Shown piece by piece: positions 33,400 through 44,028 of a DNA stretch of 64,000 bases (position 1 is its first letter; each line of letters starts with the position of its first letter). The notes beneath the pieces are model-generated. The model saw only the letters and a list, made by a program, of their open reading frames with translations, was not told the DNA's origin and did not search any database. The stretch comes from Carallia brachiata. Lineage: Eukaryota; Streptophyta; Magnoliopsida; Malpighiales; Rhizophoraceae. The position numbers and the translations under genes were made by a program. The stretch spans positions 1,463,548 to 1,527,547 of the forward strand of contig JADCRB010000066.1 of the NCBI GenBank assembly GCA_021464245.1. Direction: 5' to 3'.

Positions 33400-34098
33400 A
33401 CTCAAATTTGTACGGAAAACTTGGGAACAGGCTGAAAGATTCATTTATCAAATTACCACTAGTCCAATACACATCTCCTGCCCACCAGATCAATATTGGC
33501 TTGTGCCATTGGTGGTGCTATCCAAACCAAAAGTGAAGGAACCTGCTGTTAGAGACCAATTTCGCCCGGTTAGATAGTTCATTCCTATTTTCATTCCAGG
33601 AAGAAGTGTATCTGTAGGATAGTCGAAACTCTGCCAGAGCTCTCGCTTTACAGATCCATCTCTATTCAATTCTCGCAGAACGAAATTGCCAGAATCAAGT
33701 AAAGTGGCACTGGTGTTACCTGAGATGCCTTGAACTGAAGTTATTGCAATACGGTCTCCTCCACTGCGTAAAATCATCAGATTTCCATCACTCCCTATTG
33801 TAAGTATCCCTGATGAGCACTCGATGAATTTAGGCTCGTGGAAAGACCAGACTTCCTTCATGTAGCGATAACGATAATCAGACCCCAAACCTTGCTCTTG
33901 AAGCACATACCATATGCCAATATTGGCACCCCCTGCAAATAATCCTAACTTGAAGGTTCCAAAAGCTGAAACCAATTGGCCACCAAACTTGAGCTGTTGG
34001 CCTTGCAGCAAAGCATCTGTCTCAGAATATGAAGACCCTATGAGTAGTATGTAACACATAAAACTCACTAGTATGAGATTTCTCCATTTGCTGGCCAT
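33400..34098 (-). pseudogene. G-type lectin S-receptor-like kinase copy C, 5' part (signal peptide and lectin)
   Basis: Start of exon 1 of copy C: MASKW at 34098 (an upstream in-frame ATG lies at 34170), hydrophobic signal to GSSYS, then the B-lectin domain and the [18 protein letters not shown] block typical of S-domain receptors. A one-base deletion near 33492 changes ...TSQLVIWW to a stop. About 90 bases later the gypsy element interrupts the exon, which resumes at 26520. Downstream exons are described under 23793-26520. Confidence 0.88.
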
Positions 34099-34170
34099 GA
34101 CCATAAGAATCAGCAGAGTTTTTGCAAGAAACCCAAATAAATTCAATTGCAAAGACAGTGCCTTTTTCAT

Positions 34171-36620
34171 GGTGAAAGTTTCAACTGGCCTGGCAGTGTT
34201 GACTCACGACTTGTGAATAGCCTTTTTAATCTTCCACAATTGTTTGAAGAGTCAAAACACCTATTCCAAGTCTTTTGATTGTTCCCATTTTTCTCTTGTT
34301 TTGGAAACAAATTTCATACATCACGTCATCATTGATAATCTATTGGCGATTAGATATAATAGTAACAGTTATTAATTATAAAGTCAGGGGTTTATATTTT
34401 AGATCTTATCTATATAATTTTTTTTTTTTTATTATTGCTCTAGCAACTCCAATAAACAAAAAAAAATAAATCATTTACTCGGATTGCAAAGGGTGTCAAT
34501 TGAGATTTTCTTGACAAGTTACAATGCTTACTAACAAGTTGTGTTTTAGTTTAGGTACCCTTATTTTTTATTTTTTGGTTACGAGGAGAGCTGAAAGACT
34601 AAAAAATTATAAGTAGAGTTATTAAAATTTAAATATAAAAATAAGAAGTCTCAATAAAGTATTTTAACTAGTTGTTCTAATAAGTGAGGTAACATAATGA
34701 GATGGACTATATAGTAGGTCTGGCAAAACTATTGAGTTAATTTTAGGTGTGGTTTAGACATCAGAAAAAATGAAGATAGTTATCTGATAATATGTTAGTA
34801 AAAAATATGTAAAAGATGATGATCATATCTTTTATACACTGTGAAAGGGAAAATATTAAATTGTTGTTCTATGGCCGTCTCCCTTCGTGTTTTATCCTAC
34901 TTTTTCATTATATTTTTTTTTTCTTGGTTTGAGACCGTCCAGTATTCAGTCCAATAGGCTGATTAATCTGGACCGATTCGGGTAAGATCTCAAAAGGTGG
35001 CAAAAGTCTCCCAGCAAATATTTAACGCGACTGTATTCCCAAAAACTCGAACTCGAAACTTTTAGGTAAGCGGTAACGGACCCCTACCATCTACACCAAC
35101 ACTTATTGATACTTTTTCGTAACATTATGCATTGAGTTTGAGGAGATTGGGTAAACAACCTCATGAAGCTTGTTTGAGCATTAGGCCTGGGGCCAGGCCC
35201 GATCACATGAATTACTTCCTTAAGCCTTAGAATTTGGGCCGGAATCTGTGGACCGAATGTCCCCAGTAAGACCCAAGACTATTCTGAGGTCCTTGTCCCA
35301 CACCTACTGTCAAATTGTCCAACTAACTTTTTCTTTTTCAAGACATAAATTATCCATTCAAAGAAAAAGGAAAAATAACCTGCGTAAAAGCTTTGCTGTT
35401 AAAGCGTTCCAGTATCCTAGATTATCATATTGTGGGGATTTGAAAAATAGTTAGATGTGCGCAACCTAGTAAAAAAAAAAGTTGAATTGTGAGTTGAAAC
35501 TATTTTTGTGATTCAAAATTGTAACTCGTGACCTAATTTTACAAGTCTTACCCATTTGTTAAATTCACCAAAGTGATCAAGAAGAAATCTTCTTTACCAC
35601 AAGAGTTGCGATGATATCAAGGAAAAGTTGATCATCATTGTTAGTGCAAGTCTGGGTTTGGAAAATCTTCTAACTAGCCAGCAGTTCAGAGCTATCTATA
35701 CTTTCCATGCATAATATGAAATTGACTTCAAAAAACTAAGATAGATGTAGTATAAAATTTAATTAAGGAGCAAATAAATGTTTCAAAATATTTCACGAAA
35801 GAAGTTTCCCTTCACGAGTTCATGACTAAGCATTTTTTGGTGACCGAGCATGTCTTTTTCCTCTTTTTGCTGTTATTTGTTTAGGCATAGGTACAAATCT
35901 TGAATTTTTGTGTCGAATTTTGCTCGAATTACAATTAATTTTTAATTATTTACAACAATAGTAATACTTTTTGTAATAAAAAAAATAATAAGATATACTT
36001 ATTTTTTAATTGAAAAAACTATCATTATTGTTGTAAAAAATTCAAGGCTCATTACAATTCAGAGAAAAATCGAGTACAAAAAAATTCAAGATATGTACTT
36101 TTTTCCTATTTGTTCATGCTATATAATTAAACAAAAAAATTTTATAGACATGCAATTGTAGTAACGGGGTAAGTATACAGTAATTTGAATTATTGAATTG
36201 TGAAAAGTGTATTAAGTTTATAAAACAAAAAAATAGATAAATTATTAAATGTGTTTACATTAACTGGGAGCCTTCATTGTTGTTCACATAATCTTGCTTT
36301 TAATTAAAACATGTCCTGATTATACATGAACACGAGTATAGCAATTCTTTTGTGCTTTTAATCCTTTTTCCATAGTGAGACTTCAGATCATAGAGATTTA
36401 ACTACAGAAGCCCATTGTTGTTGTACTGTGGTCTCAGCACACATAAGAATTAAAGCAAGATTTCTTGAACCAGAAGACAAAAAGAAAAAGCAAATAGGAA
36501 CAAAATCCTTCTATCCTATGCTAAATTGCCGATATATGTTTAGTGACTTGTGGGTCAAAACTACTAGGCACAATAACATGTGTAAGAATCCTTTTTTTTT
36601 TTTTAATTAATTTTTTTATT
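34171..36620. other. Upstream region of RLK-C
   Basis: Colinear with the upstream DNA of copies A and B apart from an inverted SINE-like insertion at 34909-35110. AT-rich, no gene seen. Confidence 0.55.
34909..35110 (-). mobile_element. SINE-like insertion (inverted), about 200 bp
   Basis: Present only in unit C. It begins with a T-run (the poly(A) tail on the other strand), contains a reverse-strand B-box-like AACTCGAACTCGAAAC, and is bordered by ACTTTTTCAT (34899-34908) and ACTTTTTCGT (35111-35120), a plausible target duplication with one mismatch. Confidence 0.6.
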
Positions 36621-36639
36621 ACAGTTTAGTTACAGTTTG

Positions 36640-37490
36640 CATTTGGCTCATAAAGGAGAAGAGTGGACTAGAATAGCAGCTGAAGATTGGGGGGAGAGAA
36701 AAAGAAATCTGAATCTAGTGCATTGTGAATTGAATTTCTTCTCTTTCTCTCTCCTAATCCTCCCTCTCCATTACAGTATTGAACAGCATTTCAGCTTCAT
36801 TTCCAAAAATGGATTCTTCTACTTGTCTTCACTCCACTGATCTTCGTCATTCTTGATCATGGTATGCTACACTTTTCTTATTCTCCATTTTTTTGTTACA
36901 TTGTTGATAAAAATGGCATCTTTATATGACTTCTTTGTGATCATATGCACTTTTGCCTAAAAAACCTTTCTTTCTAATGTTCCGGGCATAAAAGTCCTTT
37001 TTTTTCTAGAACCCACATTACAAGAGTCTAGAACGCTAAGATGTTCTTTTTGAACGAGTAATCCACGTATTAGTATGATTTATAGTAACCATTTTGTACT
37101 TATATTTCATTATTGCAGTCGTTTACGCCATTGATGCTGAGGTTACTAGCCAGGTTGCTAAGTTCTCTAATGTCTCAGCCAGCGGCCTCTATGACAACAA
37201 TGCTGCACTATAGCGATCTCCTTCCAAGGAACCTGAACTTACACAGATTGATTCGACGCGAATTGCTTGATCGAGAAAACCATTTGTTCCATTTTGTTAT
37301 CAGAATGTTGAGGTGTTTCTGGTGGCTAGCTAGCAAACCCTTTGTTGATTATTACCAATTGTAGCAGAAATTTAATGGGGAAGTAATAGCCATTTTTATG
37401 TTCTCTTTCTAAAATCTTGTTTGTTCTTTCAGAATGGGGCTGGCTGGATCTCTTTCCAGTAAGGCCATATCTAATGAATTGGTGAGTTAA
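36640..37490 (+). other. Possible spliced transcript fragment of unknown nature
   Basis: Features that resemble a gene: a pyrimidine-rich leader ending ATG|GTATG at about 36859-36861, an acceptor at about 37119 followed by an open stretch to 37364 (FTPLMLRLLARLLSSLMSQP, then YSDLLPRNLNLHRL), and a small exon-like piece 37433-37482 between TTTCAG and GTGAGT. Another frame reads AIDAEVTSQVAKFSNVSASG at 37118-37190 before a TAG. I do not recognise a family. It could be a decayed gene, a non-coding transcript or chance. Confidence 0.25.
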
Positions 37491-38580
37491 CTCTTGTTGA
37501 TTTCAAGAGATGGATGTTGTAGGATCCCCATGTTTAGGTACAAAATTCGGACATTTTAGACAACATTATATATGTAATTATGAAGAACATGGAGAGGTCA
37601 ATCAAGGGTGTAAACTGAAAGTGAGGAAAAGAATTATTCCCTGTATTCAGTGGTGGAGCCAAGAATTATACTCATTTAGGCCTTGATAAAGATAATATTC
37701 TGTCTATGGTCAAATTTATAAGCATATTTGAATAAAAATATCAACTGTTATAAGTTGATGTGAGTATCATTATATTTCAATACTTTTATCTTAGAGGGAA
37801 TTTAATCGCAAAAGAGTAAGGTTTAGACCATACAAAATTTGTTGCTAGGTTTAGATCATACAAAATTTGTTGCTAGATAAAAATATAAAGAATCTAGTAT
37901 TTAAGCAAATTACTAAAGATCAATTTCTGAATACAACAAACAATCTATTATAGTGATAAAAGTTAGTTTTTTTTGTTGGGTTCAGGATAATAGATCACTT
38001 TAGAAATTCAAGATCTTGGCCATGGGGACATTTATCCAGACACCACACTCTAGCCAAGGGCACCAAATGATTGCCATTAGATCTGTTGCCATTGATTACA
38101 AAGGGGCAGGTTGCTGAGTCATCCTTTTTTTTTTTTTTTTAAGTTAAATTTTCCGAAGCAGGGTTTATTATTCTGTTACATGGTTTTAGGCCTTGGGGTC
38201 CTTTTGGATGAGCAAAGAACCAAATTGTGAATGTGGATCAGGGCTCTAATGATAATGGCAATTTGTCCAAAAATTTGGTGGAAAGTTTTTGCTCGGGCCA
38301 GACTGTTGGCCATTGGGCTTGGGGGACATCAATGAAACCGAGTTTTCAATCCAGCTTATTCACAATGTCAATCCAGTTTATTCCAAAATTCCTATTCATG
38401 TCTCACTATCGGGTGATAGAGTAACTGGATTCCGAGTTTCAGCAATGAAGGTTCAAATTACGAAACCAACAAAAAAAATCTCTATCCATATGGCATTAAT
38501 TGGTTCTTATGCATATTTGTACAAATCCAATCTCTCTCTCTCTCTCTCCACAGCTATTATGAAATTGAGCCTCCTAAAAT
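37490..38580. other. Intergenic DNA, no gene seen
   Basis: AT-rich, with a direct duplication of about 30 bp near 37823-37880 and a short CT run near 38529. No coding support. Confidence 0.5.
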
Positions 38581-38584
38581 TTTT

Positions 38585-38935
38585 TTTTTGAGCGAAAAAA
38601 AATGTGTATCGCCAATACGTAGGTCATTGTACCTGTGAACTGAGGTCGGGAGTCATCCGTTGATATCCTCATTTAATTTTCCTTGAAGGGAGAATTCATC
38701 ACTCGAGTACTAATGAGTCCGAGCGCGACTCCTCCATAATCCACCTAACGTATTGAATCAGATTCCCACAGTCGACAGTCACCAGATCTTTTAAGTCTAT
38801 TTTGGGATAGGACACTCAGCTACATTGGCCAGAGGGAATTGCGCCGTACGAGAATTCGAACTTGTGTTGATTGCGTAGAACTCACACAAGATCACTATTC
38901 AACTACTACCTTAAATGGTTAGCCTCCCAAAATTT
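38585..38935 (-). repeat. Degenerate SINE-like or retroelement-tail sequence, inverted
   Basis: Begins with a T-run and contains a reverse-strand B-box-like AGAATTCGAACTTGTG near 38856. GC content is above that of the neighbours and there is no coding frame. Family unknown. Confidence 0.35.
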
Positions 38936-38939
38936 GTTA

Positions 38940-41270
38940 GATGAGAACCAGAACAAATCAGGTCATCCAACAACATGTGGTTATCAGTCATTATATGGCC
39001 TCCCTGCACCTATCTAGTGATCAATCCATTGACAAGGAAATGTATGAACAACACCCAAATTGTCTTGTGGGGGCAAAAAATCAAATCATAACTAAACCAG
39101 CCACCATTGACAACTAGTGCCAGCTTTCATGTGAGCTCTCTGTAGGAATAAAGCTACATGCTACATAAGACTACCTGAAGATAACACACACCTTTGACTT
39201 TTGTTAGCAAAAATACATGTTATTAGGTATTATCTGCCTCATAGTATCAATGACTAGAGAATGTCAAGGACAAGTTACAACAACTTCTCTTGCAAGTACT
39301 TGCAATTTGGTGAAAAGAGAGGCAAACAAATTAACTAGTGCATTGGGTAAATTAAGTCAACGAGAATAGGTATATGTGCCCCATATTGATTTGTTTTCCC
39401 AACTCCAACAACTTTAAATTCACTAGTTTAAAAACATGTTGAGTTAAGAGTTATATATAAAAAATAATTTTCTCATATTATATTAATATTATTTTATTGC
39501 ATTGTTCCATATGAATTGGAATTTCATATATCACATTAAAAAAGACTGACGTATCTTTTTAAGAGCAAAAATTGATGTCATTGACAAATGACACATTTTG
39601 TTTACATCAATCAAATTTTAACCAAGGAGTAAAGTTAAGATAGTGATGCAATTAACTTGTTATCAAATATGTGCTCATTTGTAGTAGAATGCGCGTCCAA
39701 ATTTTTGCGATTCATGTTCTATTAAGTGCCAAATGGGAGAATTTTTTGCGGCTGTATGGCTTTGAGTAGTCACCCAATGTCACAAAAATCATGAAAAAGT
39801 TTTCATTTGACAATTAATCATGAAAATAATTACGATAATAATCACATGTATTTTCTTTTTTATTAGGAGATACATTAGACCGTGAACTATACAACGATGG
39901 TAGCTTTCCTCTTAACTACTAGGGTGTCTTCTAAGAAACCATAATCACGTACAATTTTTACGATTTTGCAACTATCTTCTAGATGAATTACTATAGTTGC
40001 TAATGACTTTAGCGACAAAATTAGGATTTTAGGTCAGTATATTTTTCATCAAGCATTTGCTTATTTCGTGTAGTGGTTTTATTTTATTTTCATCAAAGAA
40101 TTAAGACTAATTGTTATGATCTAATATTAGGTAACATCGTTGGTCAATGCATGCTAACCACTAAATTAAAGCTTCTTGAAGACCAATGTGCCGACTTAAT
40201 CTGTGACTTGACTTCCTCAAAGACTCTCAACAACCGTTGCTTCAGCAGCTATATTTTGTTGTGCAAACCAAACAAGTTCTTTAGAATCTCCACGTTCGAA
40301 TGTGCCTAGGATTCTTCAGGGTCTCTTTGGTTTTTATTTGTTAACTGCTTCCTCTCGCTTCCAATTTCCAAGGGCACATATCTGTCTTATTATTATGATA
40401 AATAAAACTACGCGAATACACGTATTAGAACATGTGGTGGACACATAATTTATTAAACGATATCTAATAATTTATCTATCTTTTAAAAAATAAATTTTTA
40501 CTAAAATTTCACGATTTAATAATTTAAATTACAACTCATTTACCGCGTTCCCACTTATTCATTCTTACTTGTACATTCCCACCAAATTTTCTCTATTATG
40601 ACATGGGTTCATTATTGGGGCAACCCAGGTATCTTACTTAAATTATGCTGAAAAGTTATTGCAATTTTTCTAATCTAGAGATGACATCAATGGATTGTTC
40701 TTTTGAAAAGATATTCTAAAGGACTTTCTCAGCCGTCGTAATTTAGGGTGATGAGTGGTACGCACGTATAAGCTGGTGAAATTTCACCTGACCCAAATAA
40801 CTCAAATTAATCTATTGACTCAACTCAACCTGCATTAATCAAAAAATTTATCAATATTAGCCGGAAATATTTGAGATCGATGTGAGTTAAAAATTGACTT
40901 ATCCAATACCCAAATGACTTAAAATATCATATATTTAAAACCCGATAAAACCAAAACCCATGGATTCGAAATTTCGAATGATGTGAAATCCAAATCAACC
41001 AAACCCAAATCATATCCGACCCCATTGTTTGCCTCCCATTTTCGATAAGAAAAAAAACTAGAAAACTCTATATACGAAATTTCAAATAATTTTAAAATAA
41101 TATAAATTATTTAATAATTAAATTAATAAAAAAAAAAATAAATAAACTGTTATATAATATTATATAAAACTATATTTGTATATTGATACCACTTAAGTGA
41201 AATTAGATAATGGTTGTATTTTGATTTTAGAAAAGAAATAAAAAAAAAAGGAAGTTAAGGAACATACACT
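38940..41270. other. Intergenic DNA, no gene seen
   Basis: AT-rich. The stretch 40770-41035 is a degenerate run of ACCCAAAT / ACCCGA-type words (another at 63920-64000). A 78-codon open frame at 40073-40309 has no recognisable domain. Confidence 0.5.
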
Positions 41271-41354
41271 TGTTAGTTGCCAAAATGGCAAGCAGGTTGT
41301 GCCAGGCAGCAGTCTGGGGACATTATGACATTGACAACATTACTTCATCACAGT

Positions 41355-41521
41355 AAAAACAAACAAACAAACAAACATAAAAAAGCACGTGCTACTTACC
41401 GAGGAAGGAAGCAAAAACAAACAAACAAACATAAAAAAGCACGTGCTACTTACCGAGGAAGGAAGCAAAAACAAACAAACAAACATAAAAAAGCACGTGC
41501 TACTTACCAAGGAAGGAAGCA
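41355..41521 (+). repeat. Three tandem 54-58-bp repeats, each with a G-box core (CACGTG)
   Basis: Three near-identical units, each an ACAAACAAACAAAC run, then AAAAAAGCACGTGCTACTTA, then a GAGGAAGGAAGC segment. The first unit has one extra ACAA; the third differs at one base. GCACGTGC is a palindrome and CACGTG is the plant bZIP/bHLH G-box. The open frames across it only reflect the repeat. Confidence 0.85.
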
Positions 41522-41529
41522 ATGGACAC

Positions 41530-43260
41530 CAATCGTGCAAATGCCGGCTTCTGTTTGATACAGCTGTGTTCTGAGAGATTAAGCGACCTTTTTCTTCAAC
41601 GAATCACAAGGCTGCATTTCCTACTTTTCTTTTTCTTTTTTTTTTTCCATAGAATAAATGTATTAAGCAACTTGGTCGTTGCTTGTTACAAATGGACCTT
41701 AATTTTTGTGGGTGCCCATTTTTTTTTTCGCCTAAAATAAATGCAAAAATAGTGACATGCGGAAACAGCCATCAGCCAGCCGAACAGGCTAATTAAGCAC
41801 CAAAGAATTAGAATATAAAAATTTTTTTGTGGCTTCACATAAATAATAATAATTAACTATACAATATTATTTAATAATATTTAATAATTTTTTTATTTTT
41901 TATAAATTTAATTATCTAATAATATAGATCACTTATAATTATTTCAAAATTATGTAAATAAAACGACAAGTTTTTCCTTAAAATTTTAACGCTGCTTCCA
42001 TTCCATTCATTTGTAATTCTTGAGGTCCTTGTAGCATGGTTTGACCCTCTCTCCAGTTTGATTATTTTATTATTAAGACAACTTCCTATTTTGTTGTAAT
42101 CAGTCAATATTTAATGGGGTGATTGCAACGAAAGAACATTTCAAATCTTGTTCAAACTCTCTTGACTAAATAATAGTACACCGACTCATAATTATGTTAG
42201 GGAATATTAAGCGTTCATTAGGTAAGCAAAGTCTATGCGTCTTTGACAGAGATTCAATCTATGATTTCCGATTTATTGACAAATAACCTCTTTTCCACTA
42301 TATCCCACAAATATCGGTAGTCAATAAATTGAAAAAAAAAAAAGAACTAAATGGTCATTTTTACTAAATCAATGTTCTTTTTTTTTCTTTGTTTGCTCTT
42401 CCCCCCCCCCCCCCCCTCTCTCTGATGCATTGATGCTAACTATGCTCGAAATCGACTTCTCATTTTATTTTCCTCTGAAACTCAAAAGAAAATTAAATAT
42501 TTTGTTTTCTTGGTGCAAACGGGTGTTGACTTGCGCAGTGTATATTATTCTTATAGTTTAGGGTCACCAAAATTAATGCCATATTACTATATAACCTTGC
42601 TGATGATCCAAACTATGTGACGAAAAACGGAAGAATCTTCACAATATTCACTAAAATGTGGCATCTCAACTTTAATTATTAACGGCTTGCGGCCAAAAGC
42701 TTGCGCTGAAATGGCCATATTAATAAGTCTCCGTCTATGGGTAATCCTAGAAGATTGTTACTAAATGGACCATTGATGGGTGCAATTCTTTTTTTTTTTT
42801 TTAATCATTGAAAGATTAAACTAAAAAATAAATAATTCTCTCATTTCAATATATTCAACATTATTTTTCATAAAATTAAAATAAGAGATTTCAAATATAA
42901 AAAATTTGACTTATTAATTACTTAAGTATTTTGAGGCGGCTAAACCTCTTTATTCACCTAATGCATAATTTTAATAAGTTATTTTCATAAAAATAATTAA
43001 AAAAAAATTAAGTGGAATATTTGAATAAGGAAAATTGAAGGATGAAGTGGCTGAAATATTTTACTAATTCAATCGATTGGCTTCCCGCGGTTCCTTCACC
43101 GTCATGCTTGACCAGATCAGCCCTGCAAGTTCATAGTTCTTTACTCAATACCCAAACCACCCCCAAGTCTGTTGCTCCTACTGTGATAAAGTTTAAGGTT
43201 ATTTAGGTAATTACACATTACAATTAATTTGCACCAAGTCTAATCCCAATCAAAAGTCCA
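41530..43260. other. Intergenic DNA upstream of the IST1-like gene
   Basis: AT-rich, several T-runs and a C-run at 42401-42416. No coding region seen. Confidence 0.5.
42401..42416 (+). repeat. 16-C homopolymer followed by a TC run
   Basis: Sixteen consecutive C, then TCTCTCT. The length is likely to vary between individuals and assemblies. Confidence 0.8.
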
Positions 43261-43265
43261 ATTAA

Positions 43266-44028
43266 TTAGTAAGCACAAGAAAGAGAGAGAAAGAAACAGA
43301 ACCGCCGGCGCCAAAAGAATCCTACGTGGCAATATTTTATCTCTCTAAAAAGGAAAACCCAATAAACCGCTGTCTCTCTTTCTCTCTCTGAACGACAGCT
43401 TTTATTTTCCCTCTTTGCTTTTTGAGCTTCCCTTGATGCCAACTTTGAGATTCTTGATTGACCATCCACCTCTCTCTCTCTTTCTGTCTCTGGCTCTGTC
43501 TCTCTCTCTCTCTCTCTCTCTACCATATATATTTTCCCTACACAAATGCAATCCCCCCATGCAATTATTTCTCTCTTCGGGCTCTAAAGTCTGTGGCTTT
43601 CTCTTGTTCTCTGTCTATCTTCACCACCTAAATTTGCTCTCTTTCTAGCTTCTTGGGTGCTAAGGTTTCCTCTTTGTTTTTTTTTTGTTTTTTTTATCTA
43701 TTTAACCACATTGGATAAACACCCACATCTCCATTTCCCTTTTTTCCTCTAAAGTTCCTGTCTTTTTGGCACCCCATATCTTCTCTCCAGAACTGCTTCC
43801 AATCTTTTGCTTGATTGTTTCTTTAAATGCAGATTCTTGGTGTTACTTAACACACCCATTTCCAATATCTTCAGTTATTCCTTTCCTAATCATTGCATAA
43901 GAATCCTAAAATTCCAAGAAAAAAGAATCAAAGAAAAACCAAGAAAGTGCCTTTTTTTTCTGTTTCTCTTTATCATTTCCTTTTCAAAGTTCTTGTTTAT
44001 TCATTGAAAAGTTTGTTTGGAGATCAAG
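43266..44028 (+). promoter_or_regulatory. CT-rich promoter and leader region of the IST1-like gene
   Basis: Several CT microsatellite runs (43372-43390, 43470-43521) and long pyrimidine-rich stretches lead to the ATG at 44029. Y-patch and CT-rich leaders are common in plant promoters. A TATATA-like stretch at 43524-43534 lies about 500 bp before the ATG. The reverse-strand arginine/glutamate-rich open frame here is a by-product of the CT repeat. Confidence 0.45.

Larger units (their letters stand above)
23030..36610. repeat. Tandem segmental duplication, unit C (TMA7 fragment + RLK-C + upstream DNA)
   Basis: Colinear with unit A across the TMA7 fragment, RLK-C and its upstream DNA to about 36600, where the T-rich end resembles the end of unit B near 23010. 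It is expanded by the 6,874-bp gypsy insertion and an inverted SINE-like element at 34909. Confidence 0.8.

Noticed and set aside
40073..40309. 78-codon open frame in intergenic DNA
   Set aside because: No recognisable motif, no splice or promoter support, AT-rich surroundings.
41355..41521. CRISPR-like array (regular repeats)
   Set aside because: Direct tandem repeats without unique spacers, in a plant nuclear genome.
41277..41574. Open frames with a repeated KNKQTN...KKH peptide
   Set aside because: Produced by the 54-bp tandem repeat being a multiple of three; no start context or homology.
43266..43526. Arginine/glutamate-rich open frame on the minus strand
   Set aside because: Reverse reading of CT microsatellites in the IST1-like promoter and leader.
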